From: Actinomycetota bacterium
Lineage (GTDB): Bacteria; Actinomycetota; Actinomycetes; Mycobacteriales; Micromonosporaceae
Assembly: GCA_005885555.1 (NCBI GenBank)
Contig: VAWN01000031.1
Span: 1-55,745 of the forward strand
DNA length: 55,745 nt
Reading direction: 5' to 3'
This document shows, one piece after another, positions 8,764 through 16,661 of this stretch (position 1 is the stretch's first letter; each line of letters begins with the position of its first letter). The notes below the pieces were generated by a model. The model had not been told where the DNA came from and ran no database searches. It was given only the letters and a program-made list of their open reading frames with translations. The translations under genes were made by a program, and so were the position numbers.

Positions 8764-8815
8764 CCACCTGAGGTGGGCGGTGTGACACCGGGGGGCTCAT
8801 GATTGCAATGAGCCC
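8764..8815 (+). terminator. Tandem hairpins between glycosyltransferase and debranching genes
   Basis: The first hairpin is CCACC-TGA-GGTGG (8764-8776). The second has perfect 8-bp arms GGGCTCAT and ATGAGCCC (8793-8800 and 8808-8815) with a 7-base loop. They may terminate the first gene or attenuate read-through to the second. Confidence 0.55.
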
Positions 8816-8852
8816 GTAATGAGCTGCGGGCCGGTGGTGAAAGGTCTGGCCC

Positions 8853-11072
8853 GTGGTCGACGCGAAGATCGGTAGCCCGGCGCCGGTGCTCGGCGCCGGG
8901 CCGCCCCTCGTACCGGCGCTGGGTGGCGCGGGCCCGATAACCGTGGTCGAGGGCACCACGTTCTGCCTGTCCGGCGCGACCGGAGACGTCGCGCCGGGTA
9001 CCCCGCACGGGCTGTTCTTCCGCGACGCGCGGGTGCTGTCCCGCTGGGAGCTGCGGCTGGACGGCGAGTCGCCGCACCCGCTGTCGGTGACCGCACCGGA
9101 GGCGTTCGCCGCCCGGTTCGTGCTGCGCCGGCCGCCGCAGGCCGGGCTCGCCGACAGTACCCTGCTGGTCGTCCGCGAGCGGCTGGTCGGCGACGGGCTG
9201 CACGAGTCGATCACGCTGACCAACCTGGGCCGGGAGGCGACCGCGCTGAACGTCGCGGTACACGTCGACGCCGACTTCGCCGACCTGTTCGCGGTCAAGG
9301 AGGGGCGCACCCCGCCGGCCCTGGCGCATGCCGAGGTGCGCGGGGCGGAGCTGGTGCTGACCCGGGCCGACGGCAGCCGCGGCATCCGGGTGACCGCCAC
9401 CGGCGACCCGCTGGTGACCTCAGGCTCGCTGCTGTGGCGCACCGTCATCCCGCCCCGGACGAGCTGGACCGTGGAGCTGCTCGCCCAGCCGACCGTGTCC
9501 GGCGCTCCGGGCCTGCACATCCGACGCGAGGAGGGCATCGAGGCCAGCGCCGCCGCCCGCAAGATCCGTGACTGGCGCCGCGCCAGCACCCGCATCGACT
9601 CCGACGACCCGATCCTCGCCCATGTGCTGCGCCGCAGCGAGGACGACCTAGGCGCGCTGCGCATCGAGGCGGCCAGCGGGCACGCGTTCATCGCGGCCGG
9701 CGCGCCCTGGTTCATGACCCTGTTCGGGCGCGACAGCCTGCTCACCGGCTGGATGACCCTGCCGCTCAACGTCGGCCTGGCGCTCGGCACGCTGGAGACG
9801 CTTGCCCGGGTACAGGGACGGCGGGTCGATCCGTTGACCGAGGAGGAGCCCGGCCGGATCCTGCACGAGCTGCGCCTGGGTCCGGACAACGACGAGACGC
9901 TGGGCGGCAGCCACTACTACGGCACCGTCGACGCCACGCCGCTGTTCGTCATGCTGCTGGCCGAGTGCCTACGCTGGGGCGGCGACCCGGAGCGGGTACG
10001 CCGGCTGCTGCCGGCCGCCGACGAGGCGCTGGCCTGGGTGGAGAACTACGGCGACCGGGACGGCGACGGGTTCGTCGAGTACCGCCGTGCCACCGACCGG
10101 GGCCTGTCCAACCAGGGCTGGAAGGACAGCTTCGACGCGATCAGCGACCGGGCCGGCCGGTTGGCCGAGTCGCCGATCGCGCTGTGCGAGGTGCAGGGCT
10201 ACGTCTACGCCGCGTACCTCGCCCGCGCGTACCTCGCCGAGACGCTGGACGGCGACACGACCGGCGCGGCCGCCTGGCGGGCCACCGCGGCCGGCCTGCG
10301 CAACGCCTTCCACGAACGGTTCTGGCTGCCCGACCGCGGCTGGTACGCGCTGGCGCTGGACGGCAGCAAGCGCACCGTCGACGCGCTGGGCAGCAACGTG
10401 GCGCATGCGCTGTGGACCGGCATCGCCACCGACAAATGTGCCGCCGTGCTGATCCAGCACCTCGCCGAGCCGACCATGGACAGCGGGTACGGGCTGCGGA
10501 CCCTGTCGGCGGACATGGCGCGGTACAACCCGATGAGCTACCACAACGGTTCGGTGTGGCCGCACGACACGGCGATCGCGGTGGCCGGCCTGCTGCGGTA
10601 CGCCCACCTGCCCGGCTCGGTCGAGCTGGCGCAGCGGTTGACCCGCGGCCTGCTCGACGCGGCCGCGGCGTTCGGCGGCCGGTTGCCGGAGCTGTTCTGC
10701 GGCTTCCCGCGCGCCCAGTTCAAGCCGCCGGTGCCGTACCCGACGTCGTGCTCGCCGCAGGCGTGGGCAAGCGCGGCGCCGTTGCTGCTGGTGCGCGCGT
10801 TCCTCGGGCTCGACCCGGACGTACCCCGGCGCCGGTTGGACCTGGCGCCGCGGGTACCGGAGGACTGGGGCCGGCTCAACGTGACCCGGCTGCGCCTGGG
10901 TGCCGAGGTCGTGCACGTCCACGCGCACCCGGACGGCGCGAGCGTGAGCGGCCTGCCGGAGGGTTGGGCGGTCGGCGAGCCGGCGGCGCCCCGCGGCGAG
11001 CCGCACGAGGCCACGGTAACCAGCCACCCGCCCCGCCCGGCCGACCCGGTGCCCGCGCCACACGACGACTGA
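8853..11072 (+). CDS. Glycogen-debranching-type protein (amylo-alpha-1,6-glucosidase family)
   Basis: This 739-residue protein has two domains. Residues about 25-225 match the N-terminal GDE_N-type beta domain (TFCLSGATGDVAPGTPHGLFFRDARVLSRW). Residues about 250-690 form an (alpha/alpha)6 GH15/GDE-like barrel with the typical GAPWFMTLFGRDSLLTGWM, QGWKDSFDAI and YHNGSVWPHDTAIA segments. Proteins of this type are annotated as amylo-alpha-1,6-glucosidase, though few are biochemically proven. No signal peptide is visible, so an intracellular alpha-glucan is the likely substrate. The GTG start at 8853 has no strong ribosome-binding site. It follows the glycosyltransferase gene and is followed by a hairpin repeat shared with position 6941. 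Confidence 0.88.
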   Translation: MVDAKIGSPAPVLGAGPPLVPALGGAGPITVVEGTTFCLSGATGDVAPGTPHGLFFRDARVLSRWELRLDGESPHPLSVTAPEAFAARFVLRRPPQAGLADSTLLVVRERLVGDGLHESITLTNLGREATALNVAVHVDADFADLFAVKEGRTPPALAHAEVRGAELVLTRADGSRGIRVTATGDPLVTSGSLLWRTVIPPRTSWTVELLAQPTVSGAPGLHIRREEGIEASAAARKIRDWRRASTRIDSDDPILAHVLRRSEDDLGALRIEAASGHAFIAAGAPWFMTLFGRDSLLTGWMTLPLNVGLALGTLETLARVQGRRVDPLTEEEPGRILHELRLGPDNDETLGGSHYYGTVDATPLFVMLLAECLRWGGDPERVRRLLPAADEALAWVENYGDRDGDGFVEYRRATDRGLSNQGWKDSFDAISDRAGRLAESPIALCEVQGYVYAAYLARAYLAETLDGDTTGAAAWRATAAGLRNAFHERFWLPDRGWYALALDGSKRTVDALGSNVAHALWTGIATDKCAAVLIQHLAEPTMDSGYGLRTLSADMARYNPMSYHNGSVWPHDTAIAVAGLLRYAHLPGSVELAQRLTRGLLDAAAAFGGRLPELFCGFPRAQFKPPVPYPTSCSPQAWASAAPLLLVRAFLGLDPDVPRRRLDLAPRVPEDWGRLNVTRLRLGAEVVHVHAHPDGASVSGLPEGWAVGEPAAPRGEPHEATVTSHPPRPADPVPAPHDD

Positions 11073-11075
11073 GAT

Positions 11076-11107
11076 GCCGGTGCTCGCTCCGCGAGCGCGG
11101 CGCCGAG
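11076..11107 (+). repeat. Dispersed GC-rich hairpin repeat, copy 2
   Basis: This element sits 4 bases past the debranching gene stop and contains GCTCG-CTCCG-CGAGC. It is 28/32 identical to the element at 6941. It separates two convergent genes and may terminate both. Confidence 0.6.
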
Positions 11108-11115
11108 GAAACAGC

Positions 11116-11649
11116 TCAGGCCACGTTCCAGCGCACCGGTGGGGCGCCGGTCGGGGCGTACTGCACCGCCGCGGCACGGCCATCGGCCGGCAGGGCGAAC
11201 ACGATCCACCCGCGCGCGCAGTCGCCGGGGTGCAGCCGGCGGTGATCGGTCGGGTACGGCGGCTGCGGGAACCGGTCGTCGCTGACCTGCGTGGGGGTCA
11301 CGACGTGCCCGCCGCTGGTCGCCAGCTGCCAGGGGCCGCGGCTGACGCTCACGTCGAAGATGGTCGTCTTCTGCACGCAGACCTGCACGTCGGCGCCGCC
11401 CCAGGCGGAGCCGGCCGGGCCGGTCAGCGGCTCCCGGTAGCCGAAGACGGTGGCCTGTACCTGTCCGTTGTCCGCCTGGGCCGGGTGGCCCAGCGGTACC
11501 CCCGACGGGGTGGGGCTGGCCGTCGCGCCCGGTGCGGGTGGCGAGGACCGGACGGTGGTGGGCGGGACCCCCTCCGTGGTGGTTGCGCAGCCAGCCACCA
11601 GCGCCCCCAGCAGTGCGAGGGCGGCGCCGGCCAGGCGAACGCGTCCCAC
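11116..11649 (-). CDS. Putative secreted lipoprotein
   Basis: This 177-residue protein has a hydrophobic signal ending in the lipobox LVAGC at about residue 21, so it should be lipid-anchored outside the membrane. A Pro/Thr/Ser-rich spacer follows. The mature domain (about residues 55-177) looks like an all-beta domain containing two cysteines (VQVCVQKTT and GDCARGW) that may form a disulfide. It resembles DUF4352-type immunoglobulin-like lipoprotein domains, but the match is loose. The GTG at 11649 is chosen because it gives a normal-length signal; an ATG-equivalent start 36 bases further upstream also exists. Function is unknown. Confidence 0.72.
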   Translation of the reverse strand: MGRVRLAGAALALLGALVAGCATTTEGVPPTTVRSSPPAPGATASPTPSGVPLGHPAQADNGQVQATVFGYREPLTGPAGSAWGGADVQVCVQKTTIFDVSVSRGPWQLATSGGHVVTPTQVSDDRFPQPPYPTDHRRLHPGDCARGWIVFALPADGRAAAVQYAPTGAPPVRWNVA

Positions 11650-11722
11650 GGCCGCACGGTACCGCGATCGGGGGCCCGCACACACCGGGTCCGGGTCGGC
11701 GGACCGGCCGGTGACCGGACGG

Positions 11723-12100
11723 TCAGCGCACGAACTGGGTCAGCGACAGCGTGTTGCCGTCCGGATCGGCGAACCAGGTGACGAGGTCGCCGCCGGGTGT
11801 GGTCCACACGCCCTCGTCGTCCTGGCCGATGCCGTCGTAGCGCAGCACGGGTACCCCCTTGGCGACCAGGCCCGCCAGCGTGGCCCGCAGGTCGGGCACG
11901 TCCCAGCCGAGAACCGTGAACGGCTGCGGGCGCAGCTCGTCGACCCGGGTGACCCGCAGCATGGTGTCGCCGCTGCGCAGCACACAGGCGAAGGGTGTGG
12001 TCTGCACCAGTTCCAGGCCGAGGGTGCCGGCGAAGAACTCGCGGGACCGGTCCAGGTCGGTCGATGGTACGAACGCGACGAGCCGGGCACTGTCCAGCAT
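11723..12100 (-). CDS. VOC-family (glyoxalase/dioxygenase fold) protein
   Basis: This 125-residue protein shows the duplicated beta-alpha-beta-beta-beta VOC fold: VAFVPSTDLDRSREFFAGTLGLELV at the N-terminus and WFADPDGNTLSLTQF at the C-terminus. Such proteins may be metal-dependent lyases, dioxygenases or drug-binding proteins; the active-site set here is incomplete enough that I give no reaction. The ATG at 12100 is preferred because AGGAGG lies just upstream. It is divergent from the GH95-like gene. Confidence 0.88.
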   Translation of the reverse strand: MLDSARLVAFVPSTDLDRSREFFAGTLGLELVQTTPFACVLRSGDTMLRVTRVDELRPQPFTVLGWDVPDLRATLAGLVAKGVPVLRYDGIGQDDEGVWTTPGGDLVTWFADPDGNTLSLTQFVR

Positions 12101-12205
12101 CGGGCCTCCTGTCCGCAGGGCGGACAGGCGTGCCGGCCGCCGTTGACGTGGTGCGGTCGTCATCCTATGTTTCGGTCCGTCGATGCCCCCGGGGAGGGAA
12201 GCCGG

Positions 12206-14593
12206 ATGATCAGATTGATGCGGCGGCGGGCGCCCGCGCTCGTCCTGGCGGCGCTCGCCGCGGTACCGCTGTCGGCGTGCGCGGTCGCCAACGCCGCGCC
12301 CCGGTCCGCGGCCGACGACTGGGCGCAGATCCAGCAGATCCTCGCCGGCATCCAGGGCCGGGCGAGCGCGCCGATCAGCAACGTGACCACGCCCAAGTTC
12401 ACTTCGGGCATGCTACTGGGCAACGGCGACGTCGGCGTCGTGGTCGGCGGCAGCAACAACACCAGCCAGAAGTTCTACTTCGGCAAGGGCGACTTCTGGG
12501 GTACCGCCTGGAACTCCGGGCACAGCACGCTGGTCACCGCGATCCTGTCGCTGGGCAACCTCACCGTCTCCGCGGCGCAGACCAGCCCGAACCCCGGCCC
12601 GGCCTACAAGATGACACAGGACCTCGCGCTCGCCGAGGTGCGCAGCACGGTGCAGCTGGGCGGCGCGACGGTGAGCATGCGCTCCTACACCGCCGACTCG
12701 GACAACACGTTCGTCACCGAGCTGTCCAGCCCGGCCGGCAGCCCGACGGTGACGCTCAACGTCGCGCTCGCGCTGCCCGGGCCGGACTCGCACACCACGT
12801 ACCCGACGACGGTGGCCGGATCGGGCGGCACCATCGTCGCGACGCGGCACAACAACCTCAAGGGCAGCAGCGACTTCCAGAGCGCGGCGGCGATCGCGGT
12901 ACGGCCGGTCGGCGTCGGCTTCGCCAGCACGAAGACCAGCGGCTCGACGGTCACCGGTACCTTCACGCTGTCCGGCGGGAAGACGGTGGAGCTGGCGACG
13001 GTGTTCCGCAGCGACGCCCGGCAGGGCGGCGGCGGGCCGTCGGCGGCCACGCTGGCCGGCCGGGCGACCTCGGCGGTCAACGCGATGACCACCGCCGACG
13101 TCACGAACCTGCGCGACGGGCACCGGGCGTTCTGGAAGAACTTCTGGTTGCAGTCGTTCATCCAGACCGGCGACGCGACGATGAACGCGTACTGGTACGG
13201 CTCGCTGTACGCCATGGGCTCGGCGTCGCGGCCGGGCAAGGTGCTCGCGGGCATGAACGGGCCGTGGGTGCTCAGCGACTTCACCCAGTTCCCGCGGTAC
13301 TGGTACAACTACAACGTCCAGGCGCCGTTCTACGGCGTCGCCTCGGCCAACCATCCGGAGCTGCTGCTGCCGTACAACGTGCAGCAGAAGGCCGAGCAGC
13401 AGTGGCAGATCAACTGGACCGCGGCCAACGGCGGGTACAAGGGCGAGATGTGGCAGCGCACGATGGGCCCGTTCGAACAGTACTTCCCGACGCCCGCTCC
13501 GGCCAGGTTGCGCGGCAGCAAGAACCCGCGGTGGACCGACCAGAAGTCCAACGGTATGTTCGCCGCGATCCCGTCGCTGTGGTACTACGACTACACGCAG
13601 GACCAGAACTTCCTGAAGACCCAGCTGTACCCGAACCTGCGCGCGGTCGACGACTTCTACCGCGACTACCTGACCGTCAGCGGCAGCCGGCTGGTGGTGG
13701 CGCGCAGCTCCGCGCATGAGGCGTCCGACGACCTCAACCCGAACCTGGACATCGGCTTCATCCGGCGGGTGGAGACCGCGCTGATCACGCTCAGCCAGCG
13801 GCTCGGGGTGGACCAGAACCTGGTACCGGTCTGGCAGGGCACGCTGTCCAAGCTCGCCGCGTTCCCGACCGCCACGGTCGGCGGCAAGACGGTCTACACG
13901 ATGGCGGAGAACATCAACGGCTCGACCAGTACCGCGGACACGTTCCACCCGGGGGATCAGCCGATCAACATGGAGGGTGGGGTGTTCCCGGGCGAGAACA
14001 TCTTCAAGGGCGGCGACCCGACCCAGGTGCAGGTCGCGCTCAACACGCTGCAGGCGATGAACTCGTGGGGGATCACCTCCGGGCAGAACAAGAACAACGG
14101 CTTCCCCAAGGAGTTCCCGATCGCCGCCCGGGTCGGCTGGCCGGCGGCCGACCTGATGAGCAAGTTCGACGCGGCCATCCGGGCGCAGTGGCGGTCGACG
14201 AACCTGACCGTCGCGCAGAGCGGCGGCGGGATCGAGACGTGCGGCAGCATCGAGGCGGTCGACTCGATGCTGATGTCCAGCGTGTCCGGCACGATCCGGG
14301 TCTTCCAGGACGCGGACTGGCCGGCGGGTCGGGACGCCGCGTTCACCCGGCTACGGGCCAAGGGCGCGTTCGTGGTCAGCGCCGCGCAGACCGGCGGCAA
14401 GGTGAGCCCGCTCACGCTGACCAGCACAGCCGGCGGTACCGTGAAGATCCTCAATCCGTGGAAGAGCGGCACGGTCGGCGTGACCACGGCCGGCGGTACC
14501 GCGGTGCCGTTCACGAACTCGGGCGGCACGATCAGCTTCGCCACCACGGCGGGTACCACCTACACGGTCACCAGCACCACCGCGGCGAAGTAG
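12206..14593 (+). CDS. Lipid-anchored or secreted GH95-like glycosidase
   Basis: This 795-residue exported protein starts with an Arg-rich signal and a lipobox-like LSAC (about residue 26), although cleavage after ANA is also possible. Residues about 60-300 form a beta-sandwich domain beginning with MLLGNGDVGVVVGG, reminiscent of the GH95/DUF5703-type opening. Residues about 310-690 look like an (alpha/alpha)6 barrel with many aromatic segments (FPRYWYNYNVQAPFYG). The C-terminal 90 residues form a small beta domain. GH95 enzymes act on alpha-L-fucosides or alpha-L-galactosides; here the specificity is not established. The ATG at 12206 has GGGGAGGGA upstream. It ends directly against the convergent YihY gene. 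Confidence 0.72.
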   Translation: MIRLMRRRAPALVLAALAAVPLSACAVANAAPRSAADDWAQIQQILAGIQGRASAPISNVTTPKFTSGMLLGNGDVGVVVGGSNNTSQKFYFGKGDFWGTAWNSGHSTLVTAILSLGNLTVSAAQTSPNPGPAYKMTQDLALAEVRSTVQLGGATVSMRSYTADSDNTFVTELSSPAGSPTVTLNVALALPGPDSHTTYPTTVAGSGGTIVATRHNNLKGSSDFQSAAAIAVRPVGVGFASTKTSGSTVTGTFTLSGGKTVELATVFRSDARQGGGGPSAATLAGRATSAVNAMTTADVTNLRDGHRAFWKNFWLQSFIQTGDATMNAYWYGSLYAMGSASRPGKVLAGMNGPWVLSDFTQFPRYWYNYNVQAPFYGVASANHPELLLPYNVQQKAEQQWQINWTAANGGYKGEMWQRTMGPFEQYFPTPAPARLRGSKNPRWTDQKSNGMFAAIPSLWYYDYTQDQNFLKTQLYPNLRAVDDFYRDYLTVSGSRLVVARSSAHEASDDLNPNLDIGFIRRVETALITLSQRLGVDQNLVPVWQGTLSKLAAFPTATVGGKTVYTMAENINGSTSTADTFHPGDQPINMEGGVFPGENIFKGGDPTQVQVALNTLQAMNSWGITSGQNKNNGFPKEFPIAARVGWPAADLMSKFDAAIRAQWRSTNLTVAQSGGGIETCGSIEAVDSMLMSSVSGTIRVFQDADWPAGRDAAFTRLRAKGAFVVSAAQTGGKVSPLTLTSTAGGTVKILNPWKSGTVGVTTAGGTAVPFTNSGGTISFATTAGTTYTVTSTTAAK

Positions 14594-15568
14594 TTACGCC
14601 CGGTCGCCGTGCGCCTCCTGCGGGAAGCGCACGGCGACCTCCTGCTCCTCCGGGGGCAGCCGGCGCTCGGCCTCCACGTACTCGGTGTACGCCTTGCGGT
14701 CCGCCCCGGTCAGCGGCGGCGGTGAGACGCTGCGCGGCCACAGCCGGCGGGTACGCACCACGTCGGCCTCCATCGCGTACAGCGTGATCTGCGCCTGCAG
14801 TTGCAGCCAGAACAGCAGGCCGAGCACCACGCCGAAGGTGCCGTACAGCGACTGCGCATGCCGCACCTGGTGCGCCACGAGCAGCGCGCCGACGGCGAGC
14901 AGGATCTGCCAGAGCACCGCCGACACCACGGCGCTGAGCAGCATGCAGCGGGTCGGGATGGCGCGCGCCACGGCCAGCCGGAAGGCCAGCAGGAACAGCC
15001 CGATGTTGACCAGCGTGGACAGCAGGATGGCGCCGACGCGCAGCGCGATGCCGAGGTTACCGGCACCGCCGACGCCGGACAGGGTACCGGTGATGACCAC
15101 CGTGACGCCCAGCGTGACCAGCAGGCCGAGGCTGCGCAGCAGCGCCGGCCCGAACCCGGGCCGCAGGTGGTAGGGCACGTTCCACACCGTGTTGAACGCG
15201 GTCATCGCCGCGCTGGCGACACCCCGGGCGCCCCAGAGGCTCAGCACGGTACCGATGACCAGCGCCCACCAGTTGCCGTGCAGCCCCTCGAACCGCAGGC
15301 TGTCGCCGATCACCGGGAACTCCACCAGGGTGGAGCTGAGTAGCCGGTGGTACAGCGCCTGGTTGTCACGCAACAGGAAACCGATGACGGTGACGAAGAC
15401 CAGCAGGATCGGGAAGATGGACAGGAACGCGTAGTAGGCCATCAGCGCGGCGAGGTTGCCGGCCTGGTCGTCGCCGTACTTCTTGAGCACGGCGAGCGGG
15501 AAGGCGAGCCACGGTACCTGCCGCTGCGACCGGTCCGCCCCGCGCAGCAGCCGCTCGACGACGTTCAT
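14594..15568 (-). CDS. YihY/BrkB-family membrane protein
   Basis: This 324-residue protein has about six transmembrane helices and the YihY signature near the N-terminus: AGNLAALMAYYAFLSIFPILLV. Further family features are GTVLSLWGARGVASAAMTAFN and the late segment YGTFGVVLGLLFWLQLQAQI. The C-terminal 50 residues are charged and cytoplasmic. Homologues are called ribonuclease BN in old annotations, but the family is an integral membrane protein of uncertain, possibly transport, function. An in-frame GTG 12 bases upstream is an alternative start. Its stop codon abuts that of the GH95-like gene, leaving no terminator space. Confidence 0.92.
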   Translation of the reverse strand: MNVVERLLRGADRSQRQVPWLAFPLAVLKKYGDDQAGNLAALMAYYAFLSIFPILLVFVTVIGFLLRDNQALYHRLLSSTLVEFPVIGDSLRFEGLHGNWWALVIGTVLSLWGARGVASAAMTAFNTVWNVPYHLRPGFGPALLRSLGLLVTLGVTVVITGTLSGVGGAGNLGIALRVGAILLSTLVNIGLFLLAFRLAVARAIPTRCMLLSAVVSAVLWQILLAVGALLVAHQVRHAQSLYGTFGVVLGLLFWLQLQAQITLYAMEADVVRTRRLWPRSVSPPPLTGADRKAYTEYVEAERRLPPEEQEVAVRFPQEAHGDRA

Positions 15569-15643
15569 GCACTCCGGTACCCGCACACCGGGTGGGTAAC
15601 ACACACCACAGGCGAACCAGGCGTCGCTGGGTACCCTTGATGC

Positions 15644-15820
15644 ATGCTGCAACCGACTGAGGCAGCGGGGGACGTGCGGCCGGCCGTACCCCCGCCGCGG
15701 AGCAAGGAGCAGCCACCCCCGGTCGACCCAGAGATGTTCAGTTTCGTGGACATCGAACACCTTGAGGTGGAGCAGGCGGAGCTCGACGCCGCAGCCGCCT
15801 CCTGGGACGGCTTCCTCTGA
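15644..15820 (+). CDS. Small hypothetical protein (58 aa)
   Basis: The frame encodes 58 residues: a Pro-rich N-terminal half (VPPPRSKEQPPPVDPE) and an acidic C-terminal half (FVDIEHLEVEQAELDAA) ending SWDGFL. No membrane segment, cysteine or known family is seen. It is divergent from YihY, which starts 75 bases away. It has its own perfect 10-bp hairpin terminator 26 bases downstream, which supports an independent transcript. No ribosome-binding site is evident, so it may be leaderless. Confidence 0.6.
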   Translation: MLQPTEAAGDVRPAVPPPRSKEQPPPVDPEMFSFVDIEHLEVEQAELDAAAASWDGFL

Positions 15821-15846
15821 TCCGAGCGGGAGATCCCCGATCGCGC

Positions 15847-15872
15847 CCGGCCCGGCAGCCACGCCGGGCCGG
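15847..15872 (+). terminator. Hairpin terminator after the 58-aa gene
   Basis: Perfect 10-bp arms CCGGCCCGGC and GCCGGGCCGG with a 6-base loop separate the small gene from the phosphoglucomutase. Confidence 0.72.
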
Positions 15873-15929
15873 ACGCGTGTCGCGATGGAGAGCGCAGCCA
15901 ACCGCGGGAAACTGCACTACGGTGTCCCT

Positions 15930-16661
15930 GTGCTGGGACTGCCGGACGCCATTCGGGCGTGTCTGTTCGATCTCGACGGGGTGCTGACCCCGACGGCCCT
16001 GGTCCACGCGGCGGCCTGGAAGGAGATGTTCGACGCCTTCCTCGCCGAGTACCAGGGACCGGACTTCACGCCGTTCGACAAGGTCACCGACTACGACAGG
16101 TACGTCGACGGGCGGCCGCGCGACGACGGTACCCGGACGTTCCTCGCCGCGCGCGGCATCACGCTGCCCGAGGGTGATCCGGACGATCCGCCGGAGGCGC
16201 ACACCGTCGAGGGGATGAGCAAGCGCAAGGACGCGATCTTCCAGCGGGTGGTGCAGGAGCAGGGCGTCAAGCCGTACCCGGGCTCGGTGCGGTACCTGCA
16301 GGCGTGCCGGGACGCCGGGCTGCGCCGCGCGGTGGTCTCGTCCAGCAAGCACTGCGAGGAGATCGTCCGCGCGGCCGGGATCGAGGACCTGCTCGAGATC
16401 ACCGTGGACGGCAATGTCCGCGAGCGGGAGAAGCTGCGCGGCAAGCCGGCCCCGGACACCTTCCTGCGCGCCGCCGAGCTGCTCGGCGTGCCGCGCGAGC
16501 AGGCGACCGTCTTCGAGGACGCGCTGGCCGGGGTCGAGGCCGGGCGGGCCGGCGACTTCGGCTGCGTGGTCGGGGTCAACCGGTCCGGGCAGGCCGACGC
16601 GCTGCGCGAGCACGGTGCCAAGGTCGTCGTCAATGACCTCGCAGAGCTGTTGGAGTCGTGA
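15930..16661 (+). CDS. Beta-phosphoglucomutase-family HAD hydrolase
   Basis: This 243-residue protein is a HAD subfamily IA enzyme. Motif I is CLFDLDGVL (nucleophile and acid Asp), motif II is VVSSSKHC, motif III includes the Lys of RGKPAPDTF, and motif IV is VFEDALAGVEAG. A helical cap lies between motifs I and II. It would convert beta-glucose 1-phosphate to glucose 6-phosphate. The adjacent GH65 phosphorylase releases exactly that sugar phosphate, which makes this role strong. GTG at 15930 is chosen; an ATG at 15885 would add 15 residues but lies only 12 bases beyond the terminator hairpin. Its stop overlaps the start of the phosphorylase gene. Confidence 0.92.
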   Translation: MLGLPDAIRACLFDLDGVLTPTALVHAAAWKEMFDAFLAEYQGPDFTPFDKVTDYDRYVDGRPRDDGTRTFLAARGITLPEGDPDDPPEAHTVEGMSKRKDAIFQRVVQEQGVKPYPGSVRYLQACRDAGLRRAVVSSSKHCEEIVRAAGIEDLLEITVDGNVREREKLRGKPAPDTFLRAAELLGVPREQATVFEDALAGVEAGRAGDFGCVVGVNRSGQADALREHGAKVVVNDLAELLES

